From positions 2,790,001-2,854,000 of the forward strand of contig NZ_CP116398.1 of NCBI RefSeq assembly GCF_029643245.1: a stretch of 64,000 nucleotides of DNA, written 5' to 3'. The notes under the pieces were generated by a model. It did no database searches and had not been told where the DNA came from. It was given only the letters and a program-made list of their open reading frames with translations. This DNA is from Methylomonas sp. EFPC3 (GTDB lineage Bacteria; Pseudomonadota; Gammaproteobacteria; Methylococcales; Methylomonadaceae). A program made the translations under genes and the position numbers. This document shows positions 43,155 to 52,388 of this stretch, one piece after another. Position 1 is the first letter of the stretch. Each line of letters begins with the position of its first letter.

Positions 43155-43182
43155 ATTCTAGCGCAATAACCGGACTTATCAA
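43155..43182 (-). promoter_or_regulatory. Promoter of rho
   Basis: Read on the minus strand: -35 TTGATA (43182-43177), a 16-base spacer and -10 TAGAAT (43160-43155). The start would be near 43148, leaving a leader of about 100 bases before rho. The -35 box lies on the edge of the hairpin that follows trxA. Confidence 0.65.
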
Positions 43183-43204
43183 AACATTTTCGACAAGTCC
43201 GGTT
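43168..43204 (-). terminator. Hairpin between trxA and rho
   Basis: AACCGGACTT (43168-43177) pairs with AAGTCCGGTT (43195-43204) over 10 bp around a 17-base centre that can pair further (AAAA with TTTT). It follows the trxA stop by 9 bases. No U-run follows, so it may be an RNA-stabilising or partial terminator structure. Confidence 0.5.
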
Positions 43205-43213
43205 ACAGCCTGT

Positions 43214-43540
43214 TTACAGGTTGCTGTCGATAAACGCGGCCAACTGCGACTTGGTCAAGGCGCCGACTTTGGTAGCCTCGACTTCGCCGCCCTTGAAAAT
43301 CATCAAAGTGGGAATTCCGCGCACACCGTAATGTTGCGGGGTTTTCGGGTTTTCGTCGATGTTGAGTTTGGCGACGGTCAGTTTGCCTTGGTACTCGGCT
43401 GCAATTTCATCCAGCACCGGAGCAATCATTTTGCAAGGGCCACACCATTCGGCCCAGTAGTCGACCAATACCGGCGAGCCGGCTTTTAACACAGTTTCGT
43501 TGAAATCAGCGTCTGATACATGAAGCACTAGGTCGCTCAC
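43214..43540 (-). CDS. trxA: Thioredoxin 1
   Basis: Small redox protein, 108 residues, with the active site WCGPC (Cys33, Cys36) inside [20 protein letters not shown] and the cis-Pro loop [12 protein letters not shown]. The GTG at 43540 is chosen as start because GGAG lies 6 bases upstream and the protein then matches the standard thioredoxin N-terminus ([12 protein letters not shown]). It precedes rho on the same strand. Confidence 0.97.
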   Translation of the reverse strand: MSDLVLHVSDADFNETVLKAGSPVLVDYWAEWCGPCKMIAPVLDEIAAEYQGKLTVAKLNIDENPKTPQHYGVRGIPTLMIFKGGEVEATKVGALTKSQLAAFIDSNL

Positions 43541-43569
43541 GCCATTCTCCATAAGTTTGCAAAGCAATG

Positions 43570-43599
43570 AATATAGTTTCGCCGCGCTTAAATTGTCAA
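43570..43599 (-). promoter_or_regulatory. Promoter of trxA
   Basis: Read on the minus strand: perfect -35 TTGACA (43599-43594), an 18-base spacer and -10 TATATT (43575-43570). The start would be near 43563, about 23 bases before the GTG. It lies in the gap shared with the divergent rhlB. Confidence 0.7.
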
Positions 43600-43641
43600 T
43601 CGATTTCAACCGCGCAGCGTTTTGAGTTATTCTAGCGAGTT

Positions 43642-44973
43642 ATGAAAAAAACACACTTAACGGAAACGCGATTTAGCAATTTGGAGCTGTCCGACTCCAT
43701 CATCAAAGGTCTGAAAGAAGCGGGATTCATCAACTGCACTCCGATCCAGGACAAGTCGTTACCCTTATCCCTGCGCGGCAAAGACATCGCCGGCCAAGCG
43801 CAAACCGGCACCGGCAAGACCGCGACCTTCCTGCTCGCGACGTTCCAGCACCTGATCAACGACGAAAGCGAAAAAATCAAGAACCCGCGGGCCTTGATCT
43901 TAGCGCCAACCCGCGAGCTGGCGATCCAGATCCACAAGGACGCGCTGGTGTTGAGCAAGTATCTGAACCTGAAATTCGCGTTGATCTACGGCGGCACCGA
44001 CTACCAAAAACAGCTGGACAAGATCAAAACCAACGTCGACATCATCATCGGCACGCCGGGACGCATCATCGATTTTTACAAACAGGGCGCATTCACCTTG
44101 GATAACATCCAGGTCACGGTACTCGACGAAGCCGATCGCATGTTCGACCTGGGTTTTATCAAAGACATTCGCTTTCTGCTACGGCGGATGCCGCCGGCCG
44201 ATAAACGCCTGAACCTGTTGTTCTCGGCCACGCTGTCCTACAAAGTCACCGAACTGGCTTACGAACACATGAACAACCCGGTGCTGATCCGGATCGAACC
44301 GGAAGAAGTCACCTCGAAAGCGATCAGACAAATCGCCTATTGCCCGGCCAACGACCAGAAAATTCCGTTGCTGCTGGGCTTATTGAAACATCACCAGCCG
44401 CAACGCAGCATCGTCTTCGTCAACACCAAGCGTTGCGCGGAACGGCTGGACGACTACCTGCAGGCCAACGGCTACAAAGTCGCGATGTTGAGCGGCGACG
44501 TGCCGCAGGAAAAGCGCCAAAAACTGCTCGCCGCGTTTCAGGACAACCAGGTCAACCTGCTGATCGCCACCGACGTGGCCGCCCGCGGCCTGCATATTCC
44601 GGACGTCTCCCACGTGTTCAACTACGACCTGCCGCAAGACGTCGAAGATTACGTGCACCGCATCGGCCGCACCGCCCGCTTCGGCGCCAGCGGCGAAGCG
44701 ATCAGCTTCATCTGCGAGGAATACGCCTACTCGATGCCGGACATCGAAGACTACATCGGCGAAAAAGTACCGGTAGCATCGATCGAACCGGAACTACTGG
44801 CCGATCAGGTCGCCAAGCCCGAGCGCCGCGAACCGCGGGAACGGGTAGTCCAGCACGGTAAACGCCCGCCCCGGCCGGACCGTAAGCCTAGGGAACATCG
44901 GCCGCATCCGGCAGCAAGCCCGGCATCAACGCCCGAAAATCCTCAATCGCCGGAAACTCCGCAATCGGCCTGA
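43642..44973 (+). CDS. rhlB: ATP-dependent RNA helicase RhlB
   Basis: A DEAD-box helicase of 443 residues, the degradosome helicase in E. coli. The motifs are present: Q motif (FINCTPIQDKSLPLSLRGKD), motif I (AQTGTGKT), Ia (APTRELAIQI), II (VLDEADRMFDLGF), III (FSATL), IV-VI (IVFVNTKRCAE, ATDVAARGLHIPDV, HRIGRTARFGASG). The C-terminal tail is basic and Pro-rich (RKPREHRPHPAASPAS), like other RhlB proteins. It is divergent from trxA-rho, the usual gammaproteobacterial arrangement. Its last 86 bases overlap the end of yrfG on the opposite strand. Confidence 0.95.
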   Translation: MKKTHLTETRFSNLELSDSIIKGLKEAGFINCTPIQDKSLPLSLRGKDIAGQAQTGTGKTATFLLATFQHLINDESEKIKNPRALILAPTRELAIQIHKDALVLSKYLNLKFALIYGGTDYQKQLDKIKTNVDIIIGTPGRIIDFYKQGAFTLDNIQVTVLDEADRMFDLGFIKDIRFLLRRMPPADKRLNLLFSATLSYKVTELAYEHMNNPVLIRIEPEEVTSKAIRQIAYCPANDQKIPLLLGLLKHHQPQRSIVFVNTKRCAERLDDYLQANGYKVAMLSGDVPQEKRQKLLAAFQDNQVNLLIATDVAARGLHIPDVSHVFNYDLPQDVEDYVHRIGRTARFGASGEAISFICEEYAYSMPDIEDYIGEKVPVASIEPELLADQVAKPERREPRERVVQHGKRPPRPDRKPREHRPHPAASPASTPENPQSPETPQSA

Positions 44974-45565
44974 CCGGACGCCGGCTGTCCGGCTTGCTGA
45001 TCGAGACCAGATGAGCGATACCGAATTGCCTGGCCGAGCGCAGCACGGCCAGGCTATCGTCGACCAATAAACTGCGCTGCTTCTCAAATACATGCCGCTC
45101 CTGCAGCGCTTGCCAAAATCCCTGCTGCTCCTTGGCAAAGCCGAAATCGTGGGAACTTACAATCTCGTCGAAAAACCGGTGCAGACAGGTCTTCTCCATT
45201 TTCAGACTGAGACTGTCGCGATGGGCATTGGTCACCAATAACAGCCGCCGCCGGCCGCGCAGCGCATCCAAAAACTCCACCACATGAGGATGCACCGCGA
45301 TCAGGCCAGCCAATTCCTGCTTCAATCCGGCGATGTTCAAATTTAGCTCGCTACTCCAGTAATCCAGACAATACCATTCCAAACGGCCTTCCATCGCCTT
45401 GACCCGCGGCGCCAACTCCTGCTTGGCCTGCTCCAGAGTCAAACCGTGCAACTCGGCAAAACGCAAAGGTACGAATTCCTGCCAGAAATGGTTATCGAAA
45501 TTCAGGTCCAGCAGGGTGCCGTCCATGTCCAACATCACCGTATCGATTTGCCGCCAATCCAACAT
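44888..45565 (-). CDS. yrfG: HAD-family GMP/IMP nucleotidase YrfG
   Basis: A haloacid-dehalogenase-type phosphatase of 225 residues. Motif I is TVMLDMDGTLLDLNFDNHF (nucleophile Asp), motif II LLLVTNAHRDSL, and motif III-IV FGFAKEQQGFW and LLVDDSLAVLRSA. The sequence MDGTLLDLxFDNxFW is characteristic of YrfG, which dephosphorylates GMP and IMP. It is convergent with rhlB and overlaps it by 86 bases, and sits beside nudE as in E. coli. The real C-terminus extends into the region encoding the low-complexity rhlB tail. Confidence 0.93.
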   Translation of the reverse strand: MLDWRQIDTVMLDMDGTLLDLNFDNHFWQEFVPLRFAELHGLTLEQAKQELAPRVKAMEGRLEWYCLDYWSSELNLNIAGLKQELAGLIAVHPHVVEFLDALRGRRRLLLVTNAHRDSLSLKMEKTCLHRFFDEIVSSHDFGFAKEQQGFWQALQERHVFEKQRSLLVDDSLAVLRSARQFGIAHLVSISKPDSRRPVRPIAEFPAIEDFRALMPGLLPDAADVP

Positions 45566-45837
45566 TGCTAGAGATCTCCGTTAAATATTCGCCGATTATA
45601 AGCCGCGCACCGCGCGAAGCGGCAGCGCCGGGGAATTCGATGCTATCCGCCGCAGCGGCAACGTTTTACAATGCCAGCCCAAGTCCAGGCGCTAGACCCA
45701 AGAAGCATGATGCGTAAACTGACAGTTAAACCCCGACTCGGATTCGGCCAGCCCATGCCGATACCGGCCGCTGCCGAACATAAGGCGGCCAACTTCCGGC
45801 CATAAACTCGGCCTAACTAACCCAAACCCGCCCCACG

Positions 45838-46389
45838 ATGCCCAAGCGACCCAAAATTCTAAAACAAACGGTGCTGGCCCAAACCCGCCAATTCTGCATC
45901 GAAGCCCTGGATCTGGAATTCAGCAACGGCGAACGCCGCCAATACGAACGGCTGGCGCGCAACAGCTCGCACGGCGCGGTGCTGATCGTACCGATGCTGG
46001 ACCCGGAAACGGTATTGCTGGTCCGGGAATATGCTGCCGGCATCCACCGCTATGAACTGGGACTGCCGAAAGGCAAACTCGACGCCGGCGAGGACATGCT
46101 CAGCGGAGCCAACCGGGAATTGAAAGAAGAAATCGGCTACGGCGCCGGCAAACTGGAGCATCTGCACCGGGTCTCGTTGGCGCCGTCTTATCTGGAACAC
46201 ACCATAGACATCATCCTGGCCGAAGAACTGTACCCGGAGAAGCTGGAAGGCGACGAACCGGAAGAATTACAGGTAGTGCCCTGGTCGTTGCGCAGCATCG
46301 ACAGCCTGCTGGCCAGCGGCGAATGCAGCGAAGCCCGTTCGATCGCCGCACTGTACATGGCTCTGGCTCATCTCGAACGGCGCGGTTAG
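45838..46389 (+). CDS. nudE: ADP compounds hydrolase NudE
   Basis: A Nudix hydrolase of 183 residues that cleaves ADP-ribose, Ap3A and NADH. The Nudix box is complete (GKLDAGEDMLSGANRELKEE followed by IGYG). ALDLEFSNGERRQYERL and VLLVREYAAGIHRYELGLPK are typical of NudE. It is divergent from yrfG with a 272-base gap in which no promoter could be named with confidence. It is convergent with batD, only one base between the stops. Confidence 0.95.
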   Translation: MPKRPKILKQTVLAQTRQFCIEALDLEFSNGERRQYERLARNSSHGAVLIVPMLDPETVLLVREYAAGIHRYELGLPKGKLDAGEDMLSGANRELKEEIGYGAGKLEHLHRVSLAPSYLEHTIDIILAEELYPEKLEGDEPEELQVVPWSLRSIDSLLASGECSEARSIAALYMALAHLERRG

Positions 46390-46390
46390 C

Positions 46391-48085
46391 TCAAATTTTG
46401 AATAAGGGCTCCAAGCCGTCGCCGAGGGGCGCCGGCGCGGCTGCGCGGCGGGCTTGGCCGCTGAATGCGGTCCACAAGTCGCGGCCCTGCCACTCCTGCC
46501 CACCGGGTGCGTACAACAAGCGATTCAAGTCGTTGATTTCGTCGCACAGCGGCTGATCGCAACGGCTCGCCAAGCCGGCCAGACTGTCGGCGCCGAATTC
46601 GGCCCTGCCCCATTGCAGCAATAACTGCTTGGCCGCTTGCGGATTATTTTCCCAACAAGCTCGCTTTATCGCTTTTTCCAGCGCGCTTTCCGACTGCGCC
46701 ATACTGGCAGCCCTAGTTTGGCGCCGCTGCCGGCCGGACCTTACGAATCCGATTACGGTCAGCAACCAGCCCATGGCCAGGACAGCCGAAACCGCCTGCC
46801 ACAGCCGAACGCCGCTATCGGAAGTGACAGCGATCGGCGTTGCCGTTATCGGGCTGGCCTGCTCCGGTTCGGACTCGGTAGCGGAGGCCGTCGGCGTGGC
46901 GACCTCGGCCGCCGCCAAAGCTTTGATTTTGACCGCCGGCAAAGCGGCCACCTCGATTTTCTGGGATTTGGAATTGAACCACTGGATCTTAAGTGCCGGC
47001 AAACTGTACTCGCCGGGTTTGGACGGAATGAAGGCAATTTTCTCCTCGCGCGACGCGGTCAAACCGTCGCTTTGTTTATCCTCGTGCAACAGCGGCTGGT
47101 CGGGATAGGTCTTGATGCCGTCGATCGGGGTTTTGTCGAACAACTCGGGCAATTGGCCGACCGTCGCCCCCCTGGCCTTCAAGGTCAAGGTGCGAGTCAG
47201 CGGCTCGCCGACTTTGACCTGCAAACTGGAATCGGACCAACCCTCGCTTAACTCCAAAGATTCTGCGCTAAGCCAGGCGCCTTTGAATTCGGCGGGCGCC
47301 GCGCGCACGTTCAATGTCACAGCTTTGGAGACCACTCGCCGGGTCTCGGTGCTGGGCCGGTTGAAAAAGCCGTTGAAACGCGGTTGCTGCCGGCTGCTGA
47401 TGTATTCCGCATTCAACACCAGCGGCGCAATCGTGAACAGGCCGCTCTGCTGCGGAAAAATTGCATATTTGCGCTCGGTGACCCAATAGTCGACACCCTT
47501 GATTTGGGTCGAGTAAGTACTGTCCTCGCCCAGTTTTTCCACCAGGGCATCCTTGATTTCCGGCTCCGCCAAACTGGCCTGGGTGATCTGCACCCGGCGG
47601 AACAGTTTCAGCGTATAAATCACCTGCGCCTGCACATAGGGCTGCTCCGGCGTCGCCGAGACTTCCAGGAACAGTTCATCGTCCTTCGCGGTCGGCTGCG
47701 CGGCTTCGGTCACCGTCAGCGCCAGCGGTTTACTGCTGTCGGCACCGAAGGCAATGGCCGGTATCGTCAACTCGCCGCTGCGCTTGGCCATCGCCGTCAA
47801 AACCCATTGCTCATTGCGGTTGCTTTTGCCGTTGACCCAGGAGGCACTGCTGCTGCGTTGCTGGTTGACGATCTCGAAATCCTGCCGCAAGGGCTCGAGA
47901 TCCGGATTGCCGTCCGGTTGCTCGGTTGCGGTAAACGTAATTTGAAACGACTCGTTCAAAGCCACCGGATTGCGGTCGACCGCAACGCCGATCTCGGCGG
48001 CGCCGGCAACGGCACTCAGCCAAAACCACAATATCCCCAGCCACCAGGGCGACACACTAGTACGCATAGACAAAAATCCGCTCAT
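46391..48085 (-). CDS. batD: BatD-like protein
   Basis: A 564-residue protein with an N-terminal signal segment (about residues 12-29), a long beta-rich periplasmic part of the BatD/oxygen-tolerance family (AEIGVAVDRNPVALNESFQI near the start) and one membrane helix near residue 430 (AVLAMGWLLTVIGFV). Bat proteins have been linked to aerotolerance and to membrane protein assembly in Bacteroides and Leptospira; the role here is not known. The ATG overlaps the stop of the RND pump gene (ATGA), which suggests coupled translation. It is the last gene of the ten-gene string. Confidence 0.87.
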   Translation of the reverse strand: MSGFLSMRTSVSPWWLGILWFWLSAVAGAAEIGVAVDRNPVALNESFQITFTATEQPDGNPDLEPLRQDFEIVNQQRSSSASWVNGKSNRNEQWVLTAMAKRSGELTIPAIAFGADSSKPLALTVTEAAQPTAKDDELFLEVSATPEQPYVQAQVIYTLKLFRRVQITQASLAEPEIKDALVEKLGEDSTYSTQIKGVDYWVTERKYAIFPQQSGLFTIAPLVLNAEYISSRQQPRFNGFFNRPSTETRRVVSKAVTLNVRAAPAEFKGAWLSAESLELSEGWSDSSLQVKVGEPLTRTLTLKARGATVGQLPELFDKTPIDGIKTYPDQPLLHEDKQSDGLTASREEKIAFIPSKPGEYSLPALKIQWFNSKSQKIEVAALPAVKIKALAAAEVATPTASATESEPEQASPITATPIAVTSDSGVRLWQAVSAVLAMGWLLTVIGFVRSGRQRRQTRAASMAQSESALEKAIKRACWENNPQAAKQLLLQWGRAEFGADSLAGLASRCDQPLCDEINDLNRLLYAPGGQEWQGRDLWTAFSGQARRAAAPAPLGDGLEPLFKI

Positions 48086-51000
48086 CTCATCGAAAACGGT
48101 TTATGAACATCCTGACGGTCGTCGAACCAACCGTACAGCACCGGCAATACCACCAGAGTCAATAAGGTCGAACTGATCAGACCGCCGATCACGACGATGG
48201 CCAGCGGCTTTTGCACTTCCGAACCGGGCCCGACCGCAAACAGAAACGGCACCAAGCCCAACAAGGCCACCGTCGCCGTCATCATCACCGGCCGGAAACG
48301 CTGCTCGCAGCCGCGGCGCACCGCATATTCCAGGCTCAGCCCGCTCTCGCGCTGGGCCCGGATATAGGACACCAACACCACGCCGTTCAACACCGCGATA
48401 CCCCACAAGGCGATGAAACCGACCGAAGCCGGCACCGACAAATACTCGCCGCTCAAAAACAGCGTGACGATACCGCCGATCGAAGCGAACGGCAGCACCA
48501 GGATGATCAGCGCGGCGAAGCGCAGCGATTTGAACAACATGAACAGCAGAAAGAAAATCGCCGCAATCGTTACCGGAATGATCATTTGCAAATGACCCAA
48601 GGCCCGCTCCATGTTCTGGAACTGACCGCCCCACTGCAGATAATATCCTTCCGACAATTTGACCTTATCGGCCACGGCCTTTTGCAACTCGGCGACGAAG
48701 CCGCCCAAATCGCGGTCGCGCACGTTAATGCCGACCACGATCCGCCGCTTGCCCATTTCCCGGCTGATCTGGGCGGGGCCGTCGTTCAGGCTGATCTTGG
48801 TCACGTCGCCCAGCGGCACCCGCGCCCCGTTTGGGGAGGTCAACATCAATTGGTCGATCGCGGCGATATTGTTGCGGAAGGCTTCCGGCAATCTCACCGC
48901 AGCGGAGAAGCGCCGCTCGCCCTGGTAAATCTCGGTGGCGACTTTGCCGGCAATTGCGGTTTCGATCACGTCGTGAATGTCCGCCGCATTCAGACCGTGG
49001 CGGGCGATCGCCTGGCGGTCGACGGTAATATTCAGATATTGCTGACCGGTCAGCCGTTCCACCCGAATGTCGCGGGCACCGCTGACGCCGTTAGCCACCC
49101 CGGCAATCGCATCGGCCAGCCGCTTGAGTTCGGCCAGATCGTCGCCGAACACCTTGACCGCAACGTCGGAACGCACCCCGGTCACCATCTCGTCGACCCT
49201 GTCGGAAATCGGTTGCGCCATCACCACTTGCATGCCGGGCAGATTTTCGATCAGCTTGCCGCTCATCGCATCGGCAATGTCGTCCTGAGTCCAGCCTTGC
49301 GGCCATTCCTCGCGCGGTTTCAAGGTCACAATCGGCGTCGACTCGTTTTGCGATTGCGGATCGGCCGGACTTTCGCCGCGGCCGACGCCGGACACCACGT
49401 TTTTGACGCCCGGAATCTGCATCACCATTTTCATGGCTTGCATCTCGACGTTGATACTTTCTTCCAAGGAGATATTCGGCATCCGGTTGATACCCGGCAC
49501 GATGGAGCCTTCCTTCATTTCCGGAATGAACGAAGTGCCGAGCAAGGGCAACAACACCAAAGCGCCGACAAAGGCCGCCAAGGCGGCGCCGACCACTTTC
49601 AGCCGGTTGGCCATCGAAAAATCCAGCAAGCGCAGATAATGGCGCTTGATGAACGCAATCAAGCGGGTATCGTGTTCACCGTCGTGGCCCTCCAACGCAA
49701 ACGCGCACAACACCGGCGACAAGGTCAGCGACACCACCAGCGAAATCAGCAGCGCGATCGCAATGGTGTAAGCCAGCGGCGCAAACATCTTGCCTTCCAT
49801 CCCCTGCAGCGTCATCAACGGCAAAAACACCAAGACGATGATGCCGACGCCGAACAATACCGGCGTCGCCACTTCCTGGGTCGCCGCCTGTACCACCCGC
49901 ACCCGGCTGGTGGCGCGGCCCTTGCGCTCGCCAAGCAAGCGGAACGCGTTCTCGACCACCACCACCGAACCGTCCACCATCAAACCGATCGCAATCGCCA
50001 GGCCACCGAGAGACATCAAATTGGCCGATAAGCCCAATTGGTTCATCATGATGAAAGTCACCAGCGGCGTCACGATCAGGGTACCGACCACGATCAGGCT
50101 GGAGCGCACATCGCCCAGGAACAGAAACAGGATGATGACGACCAAGACGATGCCTTCCATCAACACTTTGGTCACGGTATGCAAGGCTGCGTCGACCAGA
50201 TCGCTGCGATCGTAATACGGCACGATTTTCAAGCCGCCCGGCAGCATGCCCTTGGCGTTGATTTCGGCCACCCGTTGCTTGATCCGGCTCACCACTTCCT
50301 TGGCGTTGCCGCCGCGCAGCATCATGACCACGCCGCCGACCGATTCGGTATAACCGTTTTTTAACACCGCACCGACCCGCACTTCGTGGCCTATTTTGAT
50401 TTCGGCGACGTCGTGCATATGCACCGGCACACTGTTTTCCTCCTTCAACACGATATTGGCGATGTCCTTAACCTCGTTGATCAGGCCGACGCCGCGGATC
50501 AAATATTGTTCGGCATAGTGCGGCAACACGCCGCCGCCGCTGTTGGCGTTGTTGCGAGCCAAGGCCTCGAACACCTCGTTCAGCGAAATCCGGTAGTGGT
50601 GCAAGCGGTTGGGATTGACCAAAACCTGGTATTGCTTGACGTAACCGCCCTGGGAATTGATCTCGGCGACGCCGGGAATGCCGCGCAACAGCGGCCTGAC
50701 CACCCAATCCTGTGCTTCACGCCGAAACTGCAACTCTTCCTGGGTCAACGGCCGCTCGCCGTCATCGTCGCGGTCCAGCGTATATTGGTAAACCTCGCCC
50801 AGGCCGGTCGACACCGGGCCCAGCACCGGATTGACGCCGGGCGGCATTTGCTGCTTGACCTCGATCAGGCGCTCCATCACCAATTGCCTGGCGAAATAGA
50901 CCTCGGTCTTATCGGTAAAGATCAGCGTAATCAGCGACAGGCCGTTTTTATTCAGCGAGCGCATTTCCTCCAGTCCCGGCAAGCCGGCCATCGCGATTTC

Positions 51001-51207
51001 CAACGGCACGGTCACCAGCCGCTCGACCTCGTCGGGCGATTTTCCGGCGGCTTCGGTGGCGATTTGCACCTGAATATTGGTCACGTCCGGAAACGCATCC
51101 ACCGACAGCTGCCGCACTGCGCGGACGCCGAACAGCGCCACCGCCACCGCCAGCACCGCCACCAAAATCCGTTGTTGCAGCGCCAGTTCTATCAAACGGT
51201 TGATCAT
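48082..51207 (-). CDS. Heavy-metal efflux RND pump (CzcA/CusA family)
   Basis: A 1041-residue inner-membrane proton-driven pump with the usual start MINRLIELALQQRILVAVLA and 12 transmembrane helices. It has the FDAFPDVTNIQVQIAT-like segment (here VDAFPDVTNIQVQIATEA) and the family's helix-4 motif AIGLMVDGSVVVVENAFRLL. That motif (AxGxxxDGx) is nearer to the divalent-metal or mixed groups than to the CusA (DAA) type for Cu/Ag. The metal is not certain. It follows the adaptor gene by 3 bases and overlaps batD by 4. No outer-membrane TolC-like partner is in the window. Confidence 0.93.
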   Translation of the reverse strand: MINRLIELALQQRILVAVLAVAVALFGVRAVRQLSVDAFPDVTNIQVQIATEAAGKSPDEVERLVTVPLEIAMAGLPGLEEMRSLNKNGLSLITLIFTDKTEVYFARQLVMERLIEVKQQMPPGVNPVLGPVSTGLGEVYQYTLDRDDDGERPLTQEELQFRREAQDWVVRPLLRGIPGVAEINSQGGYVKQYQVLVNPNRLHHYRISLNEVFEALARNNANSGGGVLPHYAEQYLIRGVGLINEVKDIANIVLKEENSVPVHMHDVAEIKIGHEVRVGAVLKNGYTESVGGVVMMLRGGNAKEVVSRIKQRVAEINAKGMLPGGLKIVPYYDRSDLVDAALHTVTKVLMEGIVLVVIILFLFLGDVRSSLIVVGTLIVTPLVTFIMMNQLGLSANLMSLGGLAIAIGLMVDGSVVVVENAFRLLGERKGRATSRVRVVQAATQEVATPVLFGVGIIVLVFLPLMTLQGMEGKMFAPLAYTIAIALLISLVVSLTLSPVLCAFALEGHDGEHDTRLIAFIKRHYLRLLDFSMANRLKVVGAALAAFVGALVLLPLLGTSFIPEMKEGSIVPGINRMPNISLEESINVEMQAMKMVMQIPGVKNVVSGVGRGESPADPQSQNESTPIVTLKPREEWPQGWTQDDIADAMSGKLIENLPGMQVVMAQPISDRVDEMVTGVRSDVAVKVFGDDLAELKRLADAIAGVANGVSGARDIRVERLTGQQYLNITVDRQAIARHGLNAADIHDVIETAIAGKVATEIYQGERRFSAAVRLPEAFRNNIAAIDQLMLTSPNGARVPLGDVTKISLNDGPAQISREMGKRRIVVGINVRDRDLGGFVAELQKAVADKVKLSEGYYLQWGGQFQNMERALGHLQMIIPVTIAAIFFLLFMLFKSLRFAALIILVLPFASIGGIVTLFLSGEYLSVPASVGFIALWGIAVLNGVVLVSYIRAQRESGLSLEYAVRRGCEQRFRPVMMTATVALLGLVPFLFAVGPGSEVQKPLAIVVIGGLISSTLLTLVVLPVLYGWFDDRQDVHKPFSMR

Positions 51208-51210
51208 GGC

Positions 51211-52326
51211 TTACTCCAACGCGCTACGCAGGCGTTCGTTGTTCAAATGAAAGGCGCCGTTGACGACGATTTTTTCGCCGGGGCGCAGACCGGCCAGCAA
51301 TTCGCGCTTTTGGGCTTCCTCGCGGCCGAGTTTGACCGGGCGCAATTCGAACCGATTGTCGGCAGTCTGCACGAACACGTGGTCTTTATCATCTTCCCGC
51401 ACCACCGCCGGGCTTGGAATCAGCAGCGACTGGGCGCCGGGCTTGCTGATTTTTAAAGTCGCCAGCATCTGCGGCTTGAACAGTCGCTGCGGATTGGCCA
51501 ACGCCATCCTGACCGTCACGGTGCGGGTGTCGGGATCGACCAGATCGGAAACGTAGATCAGTTTGCCGCTGACGCTCTCACCGGGCAACGCCGGCACTTC
51601 CGCCAACACCTGGTCGCCCTGCCGGGCCCAGTGCGCCTGCTGTTCCGGAATTTCCGCCACCAGCCATAGTTGCGACAAATCGGCGACCGTGTACAGGCTG
51701 TCGGCCGGCTGCACCACCTGGCCGATGGCGACGTTACGCTCGATCACGACGCCGTCGATGCTGGAGGTTACCGGCGAAAACGAATGGATGCTGCGCTGCC
51801 TGTCCAGCCGCTTCAAATCGGCCTCGCTCATGCCCATCACCCGCAAGCGGTCGCTGGCGGCGCGCTGATCCACCTCGGCTTCGGCCAGCACGCCCTGGCG
51901 TTCCTGCAGTTCGGCTTCGGCGATCACGCCGCTTTCCAGCAGCCGCTCGGCGCGCTTGACCGTGATTCGCCGCAGATTGACTTGCGACGTGGCTTTCAGA
52001 TAGTCCGATTGGGCCTGGCTCAGTTCGGTGCTGTTCAATAACGCCAGCCGGTCGCCCTTCTTGACGTTCTGGCCCAGCATCGCATTGATCTCGGTGATGC
52101 GGCCGGTCACGCTGGCCCCGATCCGGGCCACCCGATGCTGATCCAAATCCACCCGCGCCGACAGGCTCAACGACTCCCGCATCTCGCCGGGCCTGACTTC
52201 GTCAATCGTCAACAATTTCATCAACGCCGGCGAGGCCTCCAGCAACGGTTTCATGTCGGCGGCCGGCACCGGCCCGGCCCAGCACAATAAAGCGAAGATC
52301 AGGGTTAAGAATCGCTGCGCTTGCAT
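51211..52326 (-). CDS. RND efflux periplasmic adaptor (CzcB/CusB family)
   Basis: A membrane-fusion protein of 371 residues with a signal peptide (MQAQRFLTLIFALLCWAGPV then PAADM), a barrel-sandwich lipoyl part (VARIGASVTGRITEINAMLG), a coiled-coil hairpin (LSQAQSDYLKATSQVNLRRI and following) and a beta-barrel (VSGKLIYVSDLVDPDTRTVT). It bridges the RND pump to an outer-membrane channel. It lies 3 bases upstream of the pump gene and 62 bases downstream of the HlyC/CorC-like gene. Confidence 0.93.
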   Translation of the reverse strand: MQAQRFLTLIFALLCWAGPVPAADMKPLLEASPALMKLLTIDEVRPGEMRESLSLSARVDLDQHRVARIGASVTGRITEINAMLGQNVKKGDRLALLNSTELSQAQSDYLKATSQVNLRRITVKRAERLLESGVIAEAELQERQGVLAEAEVDQRAASDRLRVMGMSEADLKRLDRQRSIHSFSPVTSSIDGVVIERNVAIGQVVQPADSLYTVADLSQLWLVAEIPEQQAHWARQGDQVLAEVPALPGESVSGKLIYVSDLVDPDTRTVTVRMALANPQRLFKPQMLATLKISKPGAQSLLIPSPAVVREDDKDHVFVQTADNRFELRPVKLGREEAQKRELLAGLRPGEKIVVNGAFHLNNERLRSALE

Positions 52327-52388
52327 GGTTTTTTCCTTTTGTCAGTAATCTGCTTGCCCGGCACGGCCGCAATGGGCGGCCCCGGCAT

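Noticed and set aside
48211-50031. Long plus-strand open frame (606 codons)
   Set aside because: Antisense to the RND pump gene, rich in His/Arg/Gln, no domain.
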